From Oscillospiraceae bacterium (lineage in GTDB: Bacteria; Bacillota; Clostridia; UBA1212; UBA1255), in the NCBI GenBank assembly GCA_015069185.1, contig SVJB01000003.1:1-64000 (forward strand): a stretch of DNA of 64,000 bases, given 5' to 3'. The first letter of the stretch is position 1; every line of letters starts with the position of its first letter. Under the pieces are notes generated by a model. The model searched no databases. It saw nothing but the letters and a program-made list of their open reading frames with translations, and had not been told where the DNA came from. Shown here piece after piece: positions 50,682 to 59,619 of the stretch. Made by a program: the position numbers and the translations under genes.

Positions 50682-51671
50682 ATGAAAAAGCAATATATAA
50701 TTTTACTTCTTGTGTTCTGTATGGCAATAGCATTAATACTGCCGGGTTGTGGCTCAGAGAAAACCGCAACAGATATAACCTTTGTATTGGACTGGACACC
50801 AAACACCAATCATACAGGCTTATACGTAGCAGAAGCTCTTGGATATTTTGAAGAAGAGGGTTTGAATGTAACAATAGTACAGCCTCCGGAGGATGGTGCA
50901 GAGATGCTGGTTGCATCAGGTAAAGCACAGTTTGGTGTATCTTTCCAAGATACAATGTCAGCTTTAGTAAGCGGTAGCGGCAAATTACCTGTTACAGCAG
51001 TAGCAGCGGTAATACAGCATAATACTTCGGGTATCATATCACGTAAAGGCGAAGGTGCCCACACGCCCAAAGGTATGGAAGGAATGAAATATGCTACATG
51101 GGAGTGGCCTATCGAACAAGAGATTATCAAAAATGTTGTAGAGGCCGATGGTGGTGATTACAGCAAGATAACTATGATTCCCAGCACAGTTACTGATGAG
51201 ATCTCAGCACTCAAATCAGGAACTATTGATTGCATATGGATATACTATGCATGGGCAGGCATTGCAACAGAAGTAAATAATTATCCTGTAGATTACTTTG
51301 CCTTCAAAGATATTAATCCTGCATTTGACTATTACACACCTGTAATAATCGCAAATGACACTTATCTTGAGGAAAATCCGGAGCTGGCCAAGAAATTTAT
51401 GAAGGCACTGTCCAAAGGGTATGAATATGCCATAGCACATCCCAAGGAGGCGGCCGATATTCTGTGCGAGGCAGCACCGGAACTGGACTATGACCTTGTC
51501 TATGCAAGTCAATTATGGCTTCAGGATCAGTATCAAGCTGAGGCTGACAAGTGGGGATATATAGATCCTGCTCGCTGGAATGCGTTTTATACATGGCTAA
51601 ACGACAACAATCTTGTTGAAAATGTTATCCCTGAAAACGCCGGCTTTTCAAACGAATTTTTACCGCAATAA
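50682..51671 (+). CDS. ABC transporter substrate-binding lipoprotein, NMT1/ThiY-like
   Basis: 329 aa from the ATG at 50682 after AAAAGGAGAGG. Lipobox LPGC. The mature protein begins ITFVLDWTPNTNHTGLYVA, the diagnostic opening of NMT1/THI5-like pyrimidine-binding proteins, then EALGYFEEEGLNV and GVSFQDTM. These bind thiamine pyrimidine precursors outside the cell. Context (TPP riboswitch, permease, ATPase) agrees. The exact ligand cannot be read. Confidence 0.92.
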   Translation: MKKQYIILLLVFCMAIALILPGCGSEKTATDITFVLDWTPNTNHTGLYVAEALGYFEEEGLNVTIVQPPEDGAEMLVASGKAQFGVSFQDTMSALVSGSGKLPVTAVAAVIQHNTSGIISRKGEGAHTPKGMEGMKYATWEWPIEQEIIKNVVEADGGDYSKITMIPSTVTDEISALKSGTIDCIWIYYAWAGIATEVNNYPVDYFAFKDINPAFDYYTPVIIANDTYLEENPELAKKFMKALSKGYEYAIAHPKEAADILCEAAPELDYDLVYASQLWLQDQYQAEADKWGYIDPARWNAFYTWLNDNNLVENVIPENAGFSNEFLPQ

Positions 51672-51694
51672 ATTAGCTAAGGAAGCGCAGTAAT

Positions 51695-52450
51695 ATGAAT
51701 AAACTTGAGACGATCAATATAACAAAATCCTTTGATGGACGCACCGTAATAGAAGATGTATCTATAGCCGTAGACCAGGGACAGATAGTAAGCTTGCTGG
51801 GAGAGAGTGGCTGTGGTAAGACTACACTTTTTAACATAATATCCGGTATGTTCATGCCTGATAGAGGATCTGTTATGATTGACGGGACAGACGTTACCGG
51901 CAAGACCGGCATCGTCGGCTATAGCTTTCAGAAAGACTTGCTCCTTCCTCACAGAACGGTAATCGACAACGTTATCCTGCCCTTGTTATTAAAGGGCAGG
52001 AACAAGAAAGACGCGCGTAAGACAGCTACAGAATATTTTCCGCTCTTTGGTTTAGAAGGCACCCAAAATCTGTATCCGAATGCCATTTCGGGAGGGATGA
52101 GACAGAGAGCCAGTTTACTTCGCACATATCTTTATTCGCCGGAAATAATGCTTTTAGATGAGCCTTTTTCAGCCTTAGATGCACTTACTAAAAGCAAAAT
52201 GCATCAGTGGTATCTGGAAGTTTCTATGCAATACAATCAATCAACTCTTATGATAACTCATGACATTGATGAAGCTGTATACATGTCAGATGTAGTGTAT
52301 ATATTATCTCCCTGTGAAAATAGTGCATCCTCAATAAAAGCGCGCATAGATATCAACAAAAAAAGAGAGGAGCGCAATGGCTTTGATTTAACCGATGAAT
52401 TCCTCTCGTACAAAAAGCAAATCAATGAACTTCTAACGGATAATAACTAA
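51695..52450 (+). CDS. ABC transporter ATPase, thiamine-precursor type (ThiZ-like)
   Basis: 251 aa. Walker A GESGCGKTT, Q-loop SFQKDLLLPH, signature ISGGMRQRASLLRT, Walker B MLLDEPFSALD and switch His in LMITHDIDEAV, all intact. The family is the nitrate/taurine/pyrimidine type. Last gene of the riboswitch operon; its final 18 bases overlap the end of the convergent permease gene, so no room is left for a separate terminator. Confidence 0.93.
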   Translation: MNKLETINITKSFDGRTVIEDVSIAVDQGQIVSLLGESGCGKTTLFNIISGMFMPDRGSVMIDGTDVTGKTGIVGYSFQKDLLLPHRTVIDNVILPLLLKGRNKKDARKTATEYFPLFGLEGTQNLYPNAISGGMRQRASLLRTYLYSPEIMLLDEPFSALDALTKSKMHQWYLEVSMQYNQSTLMITHDIDEAVYMSDVVYILSPCENSASSIKARIDINKKREERNGFDLTDEFLSYKKQINELLTDNN

Positions 52451-53536
52451 ACAAAAGCCTATCATCAGAGCAAGAAATGCAAAATTGATACCGGTAAATT
52501 CCAGGAAGTACCTCACCTTTTCACCAGGATAGTAATTTGTATACTGACGGAATGTAATCAATGACGCCAGTGATGCAATCAACGTACCTGTGCCACCGAT
52601 GTTAACGCCTACAAGCAACGCTTTCCAATTATCGGTAAATTGTGACAGTAATATTGCGGACGGAACATTTGACATAAACTGGCAACTCAAAGTAGACGCC
52701 AGCAGAGTGTTTCTCTCCAAAAGGGGCGTGATAAAATTACTTACAGCATCTATTCTTGATATATTTCCTGCAAATATAAAGAATGCAACAAATGTAAGTA
52801 ACAGTGGATAATCCACCTTAGCCAGTGCATGGCGATCCATTATAAACAGAACTACAGTAACTAAAATAATACCTATAATATATGGTATGAAACGGAAGAC
52901 AATAGCAATAGATAAGGCAAATAGCACTAAATATATTACTGTGTTCTTCTTGGGTAGTCTGATTTCATCAAAGGATGCAATGGACAGCTTGTCATTTTTC
53001 ACAAAAATAAAACAAGCAATTGTTATAAGTGCAATGGCAAACAGGAAAGGCAGTAGCATTACCAACATGAAGCTACCTGTAGATATATCAAAGAACGAAT
53101 ATAAGTAAAGATTCTGAGGATTGCCAAAAGGGGTCAGCATACCGCCCAGGTTTGCCGCTATGTTCTGCATAATAAATGTAAAAGCCATGTATTTATCGTT
53201 GTTAGTGCGATGCAATACTATATACCCCAGAGGAAGAAAAGTGATAAGCGCCATATCATTTGCTATGAGCATAGATCCGATAAATGTTATATAAACAATC
53301 CCAAGTACAGCTGTGCGCAGACTACCGGCAATTGTAATTATTTTTCGGGCAACATATGTAAAAAACTTAATATCTCTCAGTGCCATGACAACTGCCAGTA
53401 CACAATAAAGACAGCTTATTGTTTTATAGTCAATATATTTTGCATAACCGCTATCCGGCGGCACGAAGAACATAGATATACCCGCAGCCAGCAGGGCGAT
53501 TATAAGGACTGTATTCTTTTTTAAAATATTTATCAT
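52433..53536 (-). CDS. Ion/anion permease of the SLC13/ArsB (IT) superfamily
   Basis: 367 aa with about ten hydrophobic segments. Superfamily hallmarks are two loops with Asn/Pro/Gly: MLIANDMALITFLPLG and LLVGVNIGGTGTLIAS, plus LGGMLTPFGNPQNLYLYS, a pattern like that in citrate or arsenite permeases. Substrate unknown; the family moves dicarboxylates, citrate or oxyanions. Shorter than most SLC13 members (around 450). No regulator or partner is nearby. Confidence 0.8.
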   Translation of the reverse strand: MINILKKNTVLIIALLAAGISMFFVPPDSGYAKYIDYKTISCLYCVLAVVMALRDIKFFTYVARKIITIAGSLRTAVLGIVYITFIGSMLIANDMALITFLPLGYIVLHRTNNDKYMAFTFIMQNIAANLGGMLTPFGNPQNLYLYSFFDISTGSFMLVMLLPFLFAIALITIACFIFVKNDKLSIASFDEIRLPKKNTVIYLVLFALSIAIVFRFIPYIIGIILVTVVLFIMDRHALAKVDYPLLLTFVAFFIFAGNISRIDAVSNFITPLLERNTLLASTLSCQFMSNVPSAILLSQFTDNWKALLVGVNIGGTGTLIASLASLITFRQYTNYYPGEKVRYFLEFTGINFAFLALMIGFCLVIIR

Positions 53537-53894
53537 TTAATCATCTTCTTGTTTGCAAAGTTAATACAAAACCACGTCATGCTATCACATCTATGTAGAA
53601 AGTCAAGCGAAATATTTATTCCTATATGTAGTTGCTAATACACATTTTGAATAAATTTCTTGATGTGTGCAAGTTTGGTAAACAGTGGGTTGTTTCTATG
53701 AAGACTATGTGTAGAGAATACGGAAATCCGCGAATATAATATTGAATTTAATTATGCATCTGATAAGAAATTGCTTTTATAAAATTATCCATGTTTTGTC
53801 CATGTAATCATAAAAAAAATCCATTTAATTTACTGGAATTACGTGATAGACTGAGTACAATATTGAGATTCATACTATAAAGAGGAGGCTTCAT
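53537..53894. other. 358-bp spacer before the glycan locus
   Basis: AT-rich, with no reading frame I would support. It contains TATAAT at 53735-53740 and TACAAT near 53857 but neither has a convincing -35. A promoter for the downstream operon must lie here or be activator-dependent. GAGGAGGC precedes the next ATG. Confidence 0.4.
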
Positions 53895-55976
53895 ATGTTG
53901 AAGAAATACATTATTCTCATAGTTTTAGCGGCTGTTATGTTGACCAGTTTTGTGCCGACAACTGTGTATGCAAATGAAGTAGATATCAATAGTGCTCAAA
54001 TTACTATAGACCCAAGCACATGGGTGGCGGTAGACGGTCTTGGCAGGACAGTCAATACATATGAAACAGTAGGAGGGCCCCGTGAGAATAAATATGTGGG
54101 TATCTTTTATTGGGACTGGTTTACAAGTGAATCACAACAAAAGAAAATATATAATGTAACTGAGATAATGAATGCAAACCCTGATACATTTGAGGATGCA
54201 CTTTATGATTTTGATCATCCTATATGGGGAAACACTTCATCCGGTACTTCGTATTTCTGGGACGAACCAATTTTTGGATATTATATAAGTAATGATAGAT
54301 ATGTTGCAAGGAAACATGCAGAGCTACTGGCAGATGCTAATGTGGATGTAATAATATTTGACTGTACAAATGGTACTTTTTTATGGCAGGAAGGATATGA
54401 AACAATATTTGAGGTGTTTACAGAAGCAAAGGCTGATGGTATTGACGTTCCTCAAGTTGCATTTATGTTGAATTTTGGGCCTAATGAAAATTCCAAGTTA
54501 GAGCTTTTGAACTTATACAGACACATATATTCCAAAGGTAAATGGCAGGATTTGTGGTTCATGTGGGAAGGAAAGCCGCTTATAATGGCGCATCCTGAAT
54601 GCCTAAACACAGACAGAACAACAGAAGCCGAAATAAGTCAATTTTTTACATTTCGCCGAAATAATGCGGCGTACAATGCTGCGGATAGTATGATAGACCA
54701 GAGTCAGTGGGGATGGTTATCAATATACCCTCAGACAAAGTTTGGTATAAGAGAAGATGGCAGTGTAGAGCAAATGACAGTAGGTGTTGCTCAAAATGCT
54801 TCTGATAATGCAATGCCTGTAGCTATGAATGACTATAAAAGATTGGGTGTGGTGTATGGAAGAGCATATGCCAAAGGTGATTATTCATATTCATATACAT
54901 ACCAGAATAAAACAGTAAATGTAACAAAAGATATGGAAAATGCCTATTTTTATGGCATTAATTTCCAACAACAATGGGACTATGCACTATCAATTGATCC
55001 GGACTTTATTTTTGTTACAGGCTGGAATGAATGGACAGCCGGAAGATGGAAGACAGAGTGGGGCGATGTAAATTCTTTCCCGGATCAGTTTAATACATAT
55101 TATAGTCGTGACTGCGAACCCTCTCGCGGTATATTAAAAGACCATTATTATTGTCAGCTGGTAAGCAATATAAGAAAATTCAAAGGTGTTAGCAAACCGG
55201 CTATCGCTGACCAGTCCACCAATGTTAATAAAACAATTGATATTAACAGCTCGGTTGACCAGTGGGCAGATGTCACTCATGGATATGCACATTATGCCGG
55301 TATTTATTCACGGGATGCCAGAGGTTGGGAACGCACCAAGTACGAAACTAACACTATGAGAAACGACATAGTACTGTCAAAAGTTGCATATGACGATAAT
55401 AATGTGTATTTCATGGTAGAGACTACAAATGATATGACAACACCATCAGATCCTGCGTGGATGCGTTTGTTAATCGATACAGACCCTACAGATGTTTCAG
55501 ATAACTGGGAAGGATTTGAATATATAATCAACAGAACTTCACCGACAGATGGCAATGCTGTAGTTGAACGTTCTACAGGTGGTTGGGCATTTGAACAAAG
55601 TGGCACTGCAACATTCTCAGTAAGTGGTAAGCGTTTGCAAATAGCAGTACCCAGAGAGGCTTTGGGAATGACTGTTGGATCAGATGCTCCGCAATTTAAC
55701 TTCAAATGGGCAGATAATACAAGAAAAGATGGTACAACAGAAGATACCGGCGATATTATGGACTTTTATCAGTATGGCGATGTAGCACCCGGCGGACGTT
55801 TCATGTTTGCTTTTAGTACTGTAGCCAAGGAATACAATCCTCCTGTAGTAGCTACTGATAATAATTTCTCACCTATAATATGGATATGTGCAGCTGCAGC
55901 ACTGGTTCTTATTATAGCAGTTGTAGTAGTTATAGTAATAATCAGTAAGAAAAAAGCCAAGGCAGTTGTGCAATAA
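53895..55976 (+). CDS. Surface glycoside hydrolase-like protein (GH71/GH99-like barrel, CBM9-like domain, C-terminal anchor)
   Basis: 693 aa. A signal peptide (1-26, ending VYA). Residues about 55-430 resemble GH71/GH99/WbsX-type TIM barrels: YVGIFYWDWF, ADANVDVIIFDCTNG, WFMWEGKPLIMAHPE, FVTGWNEWTAGRW. Residues about 455-640 resemble a CBM9/DOMON carbohydrate-binding sandwich (DNNVYFMVETTND, RLLIDTDPT). The C-terminus has the helix IWICAAAALVLIIAVVVVIV followed by KKKAK, anchoring it in the membrane. Catalytic acids are not assigned. First of three genes with short spacers (36 and 21 bases), all with surface features. Fold by resemblance, substrate unknown. Confidence 0.75.
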   Translation: MLKKYIILIVLAAVMLTSFVPTTVYANEVDINSAQITIDPSTWVAVDGLGRTVNTYETVGGPRENKYVGIFYWDWFTSESQQKKIYNVTEIMNANPDTFEDALYDFDHPIWGNTSSGTSYFWDEPIFGYYISNDRYVARKHAELLADANVDVIIFDCTNGTFLWQEGYETIFEVFTEAKADGIDVPQVAFMLNFGPNENSKLELLNLYRHIYSKGKWQDLWFMWEGKPLIMAHPECLNTDRTTEAEISQFFTFRRNNAAYNAADSMIDQSQWGWLSIYPQTKFGIREDGSVEQMTVGVAQNASDNAMPVAMNDYKRLGVVYGRAYAKGDYSYSYTYQNKTVNVTKDMENAYFYGINFQQQWDYALSIDPDFIFVTGWNEWTAGRWKTEWGDVNSFPDQFNTYYSRDCEPSRGILKDHYYCQLVSNIRKFKGVSKPAIADQSTNVNKTIDINSSVDQWADVTHGYAHYAGIYSRDARGWERTKYETNTMRNDIVLSKVAYDDNNVYFMVETTNDMTTPSDPAWMRLLIDTDPTDVSDNWEGFEYIINRTSPTDGNAVVERSTGGWAFEQSGTATFSVSGKRLQIAVPREALGMTVGSDAPQFNFKWADNTRKDGTTEDTGDIMDFYQYGDVAPGGRFMFAFSTVAKEYNPPVVATDNNFSPIIWICAAAALVLIIAVVVVIVIISKKKAKAVVQ

Positions 55977-56012
55977 TTATGTTTTATATTATTCAAAGAC
56001 AGGAGTGAAGAT

Positions 56013-57518
56013 ATGTACATAAAGATTTCGTTGCTTTTGATATTGGCTGCTATGCTTGTCGTACTTGCATGGTGCTTATATATCCGTAAATATATACGTA
56101 TTAAATCAGCTGCGATAATGTCTGTCTGTTTCATGTTGCTGATAAGTGCTGTTGGTACATATATGTTTCTGACAGATAATGCACATTATCAGTCAGAAAA
56201 AGAACGTACTATTGTTAGCAGAAGTGAAGACAATAGAGTTATGGACATGATAATGTGGTACGATATAGATATAGGTCCATCAAATGCAAGACCACTTAAT
56301 GGTTGGTGGACACTTAATCCTAATCATCCTGACACTGTTAATATTGGTGGTTGTTATCGTGCTACAACTTCTGTTCTGGGATTATATGATCTTGGTGATT
56401 CTGATGTATCAAGACAGCATCTATATTGGATGTCGGCGTTGGGATGTAATGGTGTTGCGGTAGACTGGACTAACTATACATCGTATAGAGACCTTACCGT
56501 TAATAATGTTTCATATAATACTGGAGTTTATCGCAATACAGAAGTGCTCCTGAAAACAGCCAAAAACGAAAAGGATTTTGATACACCGGGAGTATATGTA
56601 ACAGTTCGTTTGTCAGGAACGAATTTTAAAAAATTAAAAGAAACAATAGATGATGTATATGCATTATATGAAAAATATTCTGACTCTTGGTATTATTTTG
56701 ATGATGGTACTGAAAATGCAGATAAACCGTTCTTGGTTATATTTACTGATTGGGACGTAATAGATGCATACATAATGCAGGACGATGTATTATATGAAGA
56801 TGATAGATTCAATATTAGGTTTAGTAATGGATTCTTATCTTCAAGGGCAAATTTGGAAAAGGATGGTACACGTTCTATCGCGGGTAATATACCTTTATGG
56901 CTTTTTATAGAAAATGAGATGGATGATTCTGCCGGAGAAGGCATGTACAGAACATTTCACAAAGATGGTTCTGATGGAAAAGTAGAACAGATGATTGCAT
57001 GGGCTTCGGTGTACAAGGGCGGCACTAAATGGGACGGACTTAATAATATAATAAACAATCAGACTACATTTGAACGCACACTGAGAAATGTAGATGAATT
57101 GTCACCTAAGGCTCTGCTTATCTGTAGATTCAACTATCCTGTTGTTTGGTTAGAAGAACCTCAGGAGGGTGTTTCGCTTTATGGAAGCACACACATAGAG
57201 CCTAATAAAGATTTTGGCTTTTTAGTATTTGACAATGTAAGAAAGAATTTATACAGGTTGAACTACTGGGAAGAAAAGGTTCCGGGAGGACCAACTATAA
57301 ATAACATAAGTGATAATGCGATTTTTCTTGATTTTGATGAATATATTACTGAATATCGTATTTCTGTTTTATCAGGTGAGATGGGAGATTGGGAGTATTA
57401 CAACATAAATAGTGGTATTGAGATATTGGATGAATGGATAGGGAAAACTATATACATACAGACAAGGAATTCTTTTGGTGAGAGTACAGTAACAGAGTAC
57501 ACTTTAAGTGCAGATTGA
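56013..57518 (+). CDS. Membrane-anchored GH71/GH99-like protein
   Basis: 501 aa after AGGAGTGAAG. Two N-terminal hydrophobic segments (about 3-22 and 30-52) anchor it. The rest faces outward and looks like a second barrel of the same kind: DMIMWYDIDIG, NGWWTLNP, GGCYRATTSVLGLYD, MSALGCNGVAVDWTNYTSY, then PLWLFIENEMDDSAGEG, MIAWASVYKGGTKWDG. The C-terminal 100 residues form short strands (ITEYRISVLSGEMGDWEYY), perhaps an Ig-like domain. Related to, but not a copy of, the preceding protein. Enzyme activity is only a suggestion. Confidence 0.65.
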   Translation: MYIKISLLLILAAMLVVLAWCLYIRKYIRIKSAAIMSVCFMLLISAVGTYMFLTDNAHYQSEKERTIVSRSEDNRVMDMIMWYDIDIGPSNARPLNGWWTLNPNHPDTVNIGGCYRATTSVLGLYDLGDSDVSRQHLYWMSALGCNGVAVDWTNYTSYRDLTVNNVSYNTGVYRNTEVLLKTAKNEKDFDTPGVYVTVRLSGTNFKKLKETIDDVYALYEKYSDSWYYFDDGTENADKPFLVIFTDWDVIDAYIMQDDVLYEDDRFNIRFSNGFLSSRANLEKDGTRSIAGNIPLWLFIENEMDDSAGEGMYRTFHKDGSDGKVEQMIAWASVYKGGTKWDGLNNIINNQTTFERTLRNVDELSPKALLICRFNYPVVWLEEPQEGVSLYGSTHIEPNKDFGFLVFDNVRKNLYRLNYWEEKVPGGPTINNISDNAIFLDFDEYITEYRISVLSGEMGDWEYYNINSGIEILDEWIGKTIYIQTRNSFGESTVTEYTLSAD

Positions 57519-57539
57519 TTATGCAAGGAGAAATAAATT

Positions 57540-58691
57540 ATGAAATGTAGATTTTTGACAGCTTTGCTAATAATTATTATTTTAATGGGGACTTTTTCTG
57601 TTAATGCTGATGACAATAATACAGAAGAAGCTTCGCCTGAATGGATGGAAATGTATGGCGTAGATTTTGAGGACTTTCTTGAAGATGGGGAGTTTAATTA
57701 CATCTACGATATATACGATATGAATATATCAAATATAAAAACGAAAAATGGCAACACTTATTTCAATTCTCAATGGCCTAAAGGCTCAGTGATAAAGAGT
57801 AAAGATCCTTTATCTAAGTATATGATTGAATTTGAAATGCAGACAAATGCTCTGAATTCAAATAATAACGGTTATAAAGCGGGCCTTGCTTTACAGATTA
57901 TAGAAGGTGAACAAGCCTTTGTGATGGAACCGGATAATGGTGATGAAGATCCGACTTCATACTTGGGAACATCTGGTGTGTATCTGTTTTTTTACAACAA
58001 GACTTTGGAAGTAGTTATTCACAGCAACAAAGATGGTGGCACTGCAGGTCCTGTAAACGGTAGCGGAAAAACAACTATTGTGAACTCCTCTGCAGACCGA
58101 TTGTTTGGTGTTTATGGCGTCTCATATTTATTTACCCTACCGTCCGGCATAAACTTTACAAATAATTTTGTGGATGTAAGAGTTGAGGTTTGTGAGAATA
58201 TAATAGAAGTTTATATGCAAGATAATATTCATATTTGTTCTATTGAACTGTCAAATATACAGGATACTGTGACATATTGTAATGAAAAATACTGGCAAGA
58301 GGCGTGGAGAGGATCGGAACTGGTTGACGGAAGTTGTTACAATACTGCGATTGTAAAAAATGCTGAGGGCGAAGTAGTGCTTACAGTAGATAATGCAGTT
58401 GTACCTGTAGAGGGCTTGTTTGCTTTTACACACAGATGCAGTGGATTCAATATTGATAACATTGTGTTATACGAAGAATATGTAGAGGCGACACCTACTC
58501 CGGAAACTAAGCCATCTCCTACACCGTCTGCGACGGATGCTCCAGAAACGGATAGCGAGGCTGAAACAAATAATAATACTGCCGGTATTTCAGGCGATGA
58601 TATTATAATTTCAATACTGATTGCTGCTATTGTTCTTGTAGGTATTACTATTGCATTTGTATTAGTAGCAGGAAAGAAGAGGGCTTATTAA
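57540..58691 (+). CDS. Surface protein with jelly-roll (DUF1080/LamG-like) domain and C-terminal anchor
   Basis: 383 aa after CAAGGAG. Signal peptide (1-23, ending VNA). Residues about 45-310 have the pattern of a concanavalin-like sandwich: KDPLSKYMIEFEMQTN, GYKAGLALQI, FVDVRVEVCENIIEVYMQD, FAFTHRCSGFNIDNIVLYEE. A Thr-Pro linker (about 315-345) leads to the helix DIIISILIAAIVLVGITIAF and KKRAY, a membrane anchor. It likely binds a glycan handled by the two preceding proteins. A hairpin with T-run follows. Confidence 0.7.
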   Translation: MKCRFLTALLIIIILMGTFSVNADDNNTEEASPEWMEMYGVDFEDFLEDGEFNYIYDIYDMNISNIKTKNGNTYFNSQWPKGSVIKSKDPLSKYMIEFEMQTNALNSNNNGYKAGLALQIIEGEQAFVMEPDNGDEDPTSYLGTSGVYLFFYNKTLEVVIHSNKDGGTAGPVNGSGKTTIVNSSADRLFGVYGVSYLFTLPSGINFTNNFVDVRVEVCENIIEVYMQDNIHICSIELSNIQDTVTYCNEKYWQEAWRGSELVDGSCYNTAIVKNAEGEVVLTVDNAVVPVEGLFAFTHRCSGFNIDNIVLYEEYVEATPTPETKPSPTPSATDAPETDSEAETNNNTAGISGDDIIISILIAAIVLVGITIAFVLVAGKKRAY

Positions 58692-58713
58692 GGTCAGAAC
58701 CTAATAATTCAAA

Positions 58714-58742
58714 TTGACAAAATCACACATCATTGATATTAT
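58714..58742 (+). promoter_or_regulatory. Promoter for proBA, embedded in a hairpin
   Basis: TTGACA, 17 bases, TATTAT. The spacer is made of the left arm and loop of the terminator at 58719-58760, and the predicted start falls in its right arm. Confidence 0.6.
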
Positions 58743-58760
58743 CAAGGATGTGTGATTTTT
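58719..58760 (+). terminator. Terminator of the glycan operon
   Basis: AAAATCACACATC pairs exactly with GATGTGTGATTTT (58747-58759), followed by T residues. It overlaps the proBA promoter. Confidence 0.8.
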
Positions 58761-58782
58761 GTTATTTAAGAAGGTATTATAA

Positions 58783-59619
58783 ATGGATATAGTTACAAAA
58801 GATAGAGAAGCAGAGTACAGAGCGAAGCTGACAAAAGCACATAAAGTAGTTATTAAAATCGGCACCTCTTCTCTAATGTATGAATCAGGAGGGATTAATC
58901 TCAAACGTATACACAAACTGGCAGAGATTATTTCTGATATGATGAATGAAGGTCGCGATGTTATACTCGTATCCTCTGGTGCCATTGGTGTGGGCGTGAA
59001 AATGCTAAGACTCTCAGAAAAGCCAAAGACAGTAGAGGGACGTCAGGCGGTTGCTGCTGTAGGCCAGGTTGACCTGATGAAGTTATACAGTATGGCTTTT
59101 GCAGATTACGGATATTCTGTAGGACAGATTCTGCTTACAAAAAACATTTTGGATAACGGAGAGTCAAAGAAACACTCTGTAAACACGTTCTCACAACTGC
59201 TTAAGATGCGTATCGTGCCGATTGTTAATGAAAATGACACAGTGGCAGTAGACGAGATTAAGTTTGGAGATAATGATAGCCTGTCTTATATGGTTGCTAC
59301 TATAAACAATGCTGATTTGCTTATTATACTTACTGATATAGATGGATTTTACTCTAACAATCCTAATGAAGACCCTGATGCAGTACTATATCATACAATC
59401 GAAGATTTATCTGAGAAAATAGAGGAAGCAGCAGGTGGTGCCGGCAGCAAGCTTGGCACAGGCGGTATGCTTACCAAGGTGCATGCCAGCAGACTTGCTG
59501 CATCAATGGGTACTGATGCGGTTATCGCAAACGGTGATCACCCTGAGATTATTTACGATATACTTGATGGAAAAGATGTTGGCACGCTATTTGTTGCCCA
59601 GGGAAAGGATGAAAAGTAA
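58783..59619 (+). CDS. proB: Glutamate 5-kinase
   Basis: 278 aa. First enzyme of proline synthesis; phosphorylates glutamate. VVIKIGTSSLM opens the amino acid kinase fold; LVSSGAIGVGVKML, AVAAVGQVDLMKLY, VPIVNENDTVAVDEIKFGDND and GTGGMLTKVHASRLA are all typical. It lacks the C-terminal PUA domain of longer forms (about 370 aa), as in a short Firmicute type. AAGAAGGTA before the ATG. The stop overlaps the proA ATG. Confidence 0.95.
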   Translation: MDIVTKDREAEYRAKLTKAHKVVIKIGTSSLMYESGGINLKRIHKLAEIISDMMNEGRDVILVSSGAIGVGVKMLRLSEKPKTVEGRQAVAAVGQVDLMKLYSMAFADYGYSVGQILLTKNILDNGESKKHSVNTFSQLLKMRIVPIVNENDTVAVDEIKFGDNDSLSYMVATINNADLLIILTDIDGFYSNNPNEDPDAVLYHTIEDLSEKIEEAAGGAGSKLGTGGMLTKVHASRLAASMGTDAVIANGDHPEIIYDILDGKDVGTLFVAQGKDEK

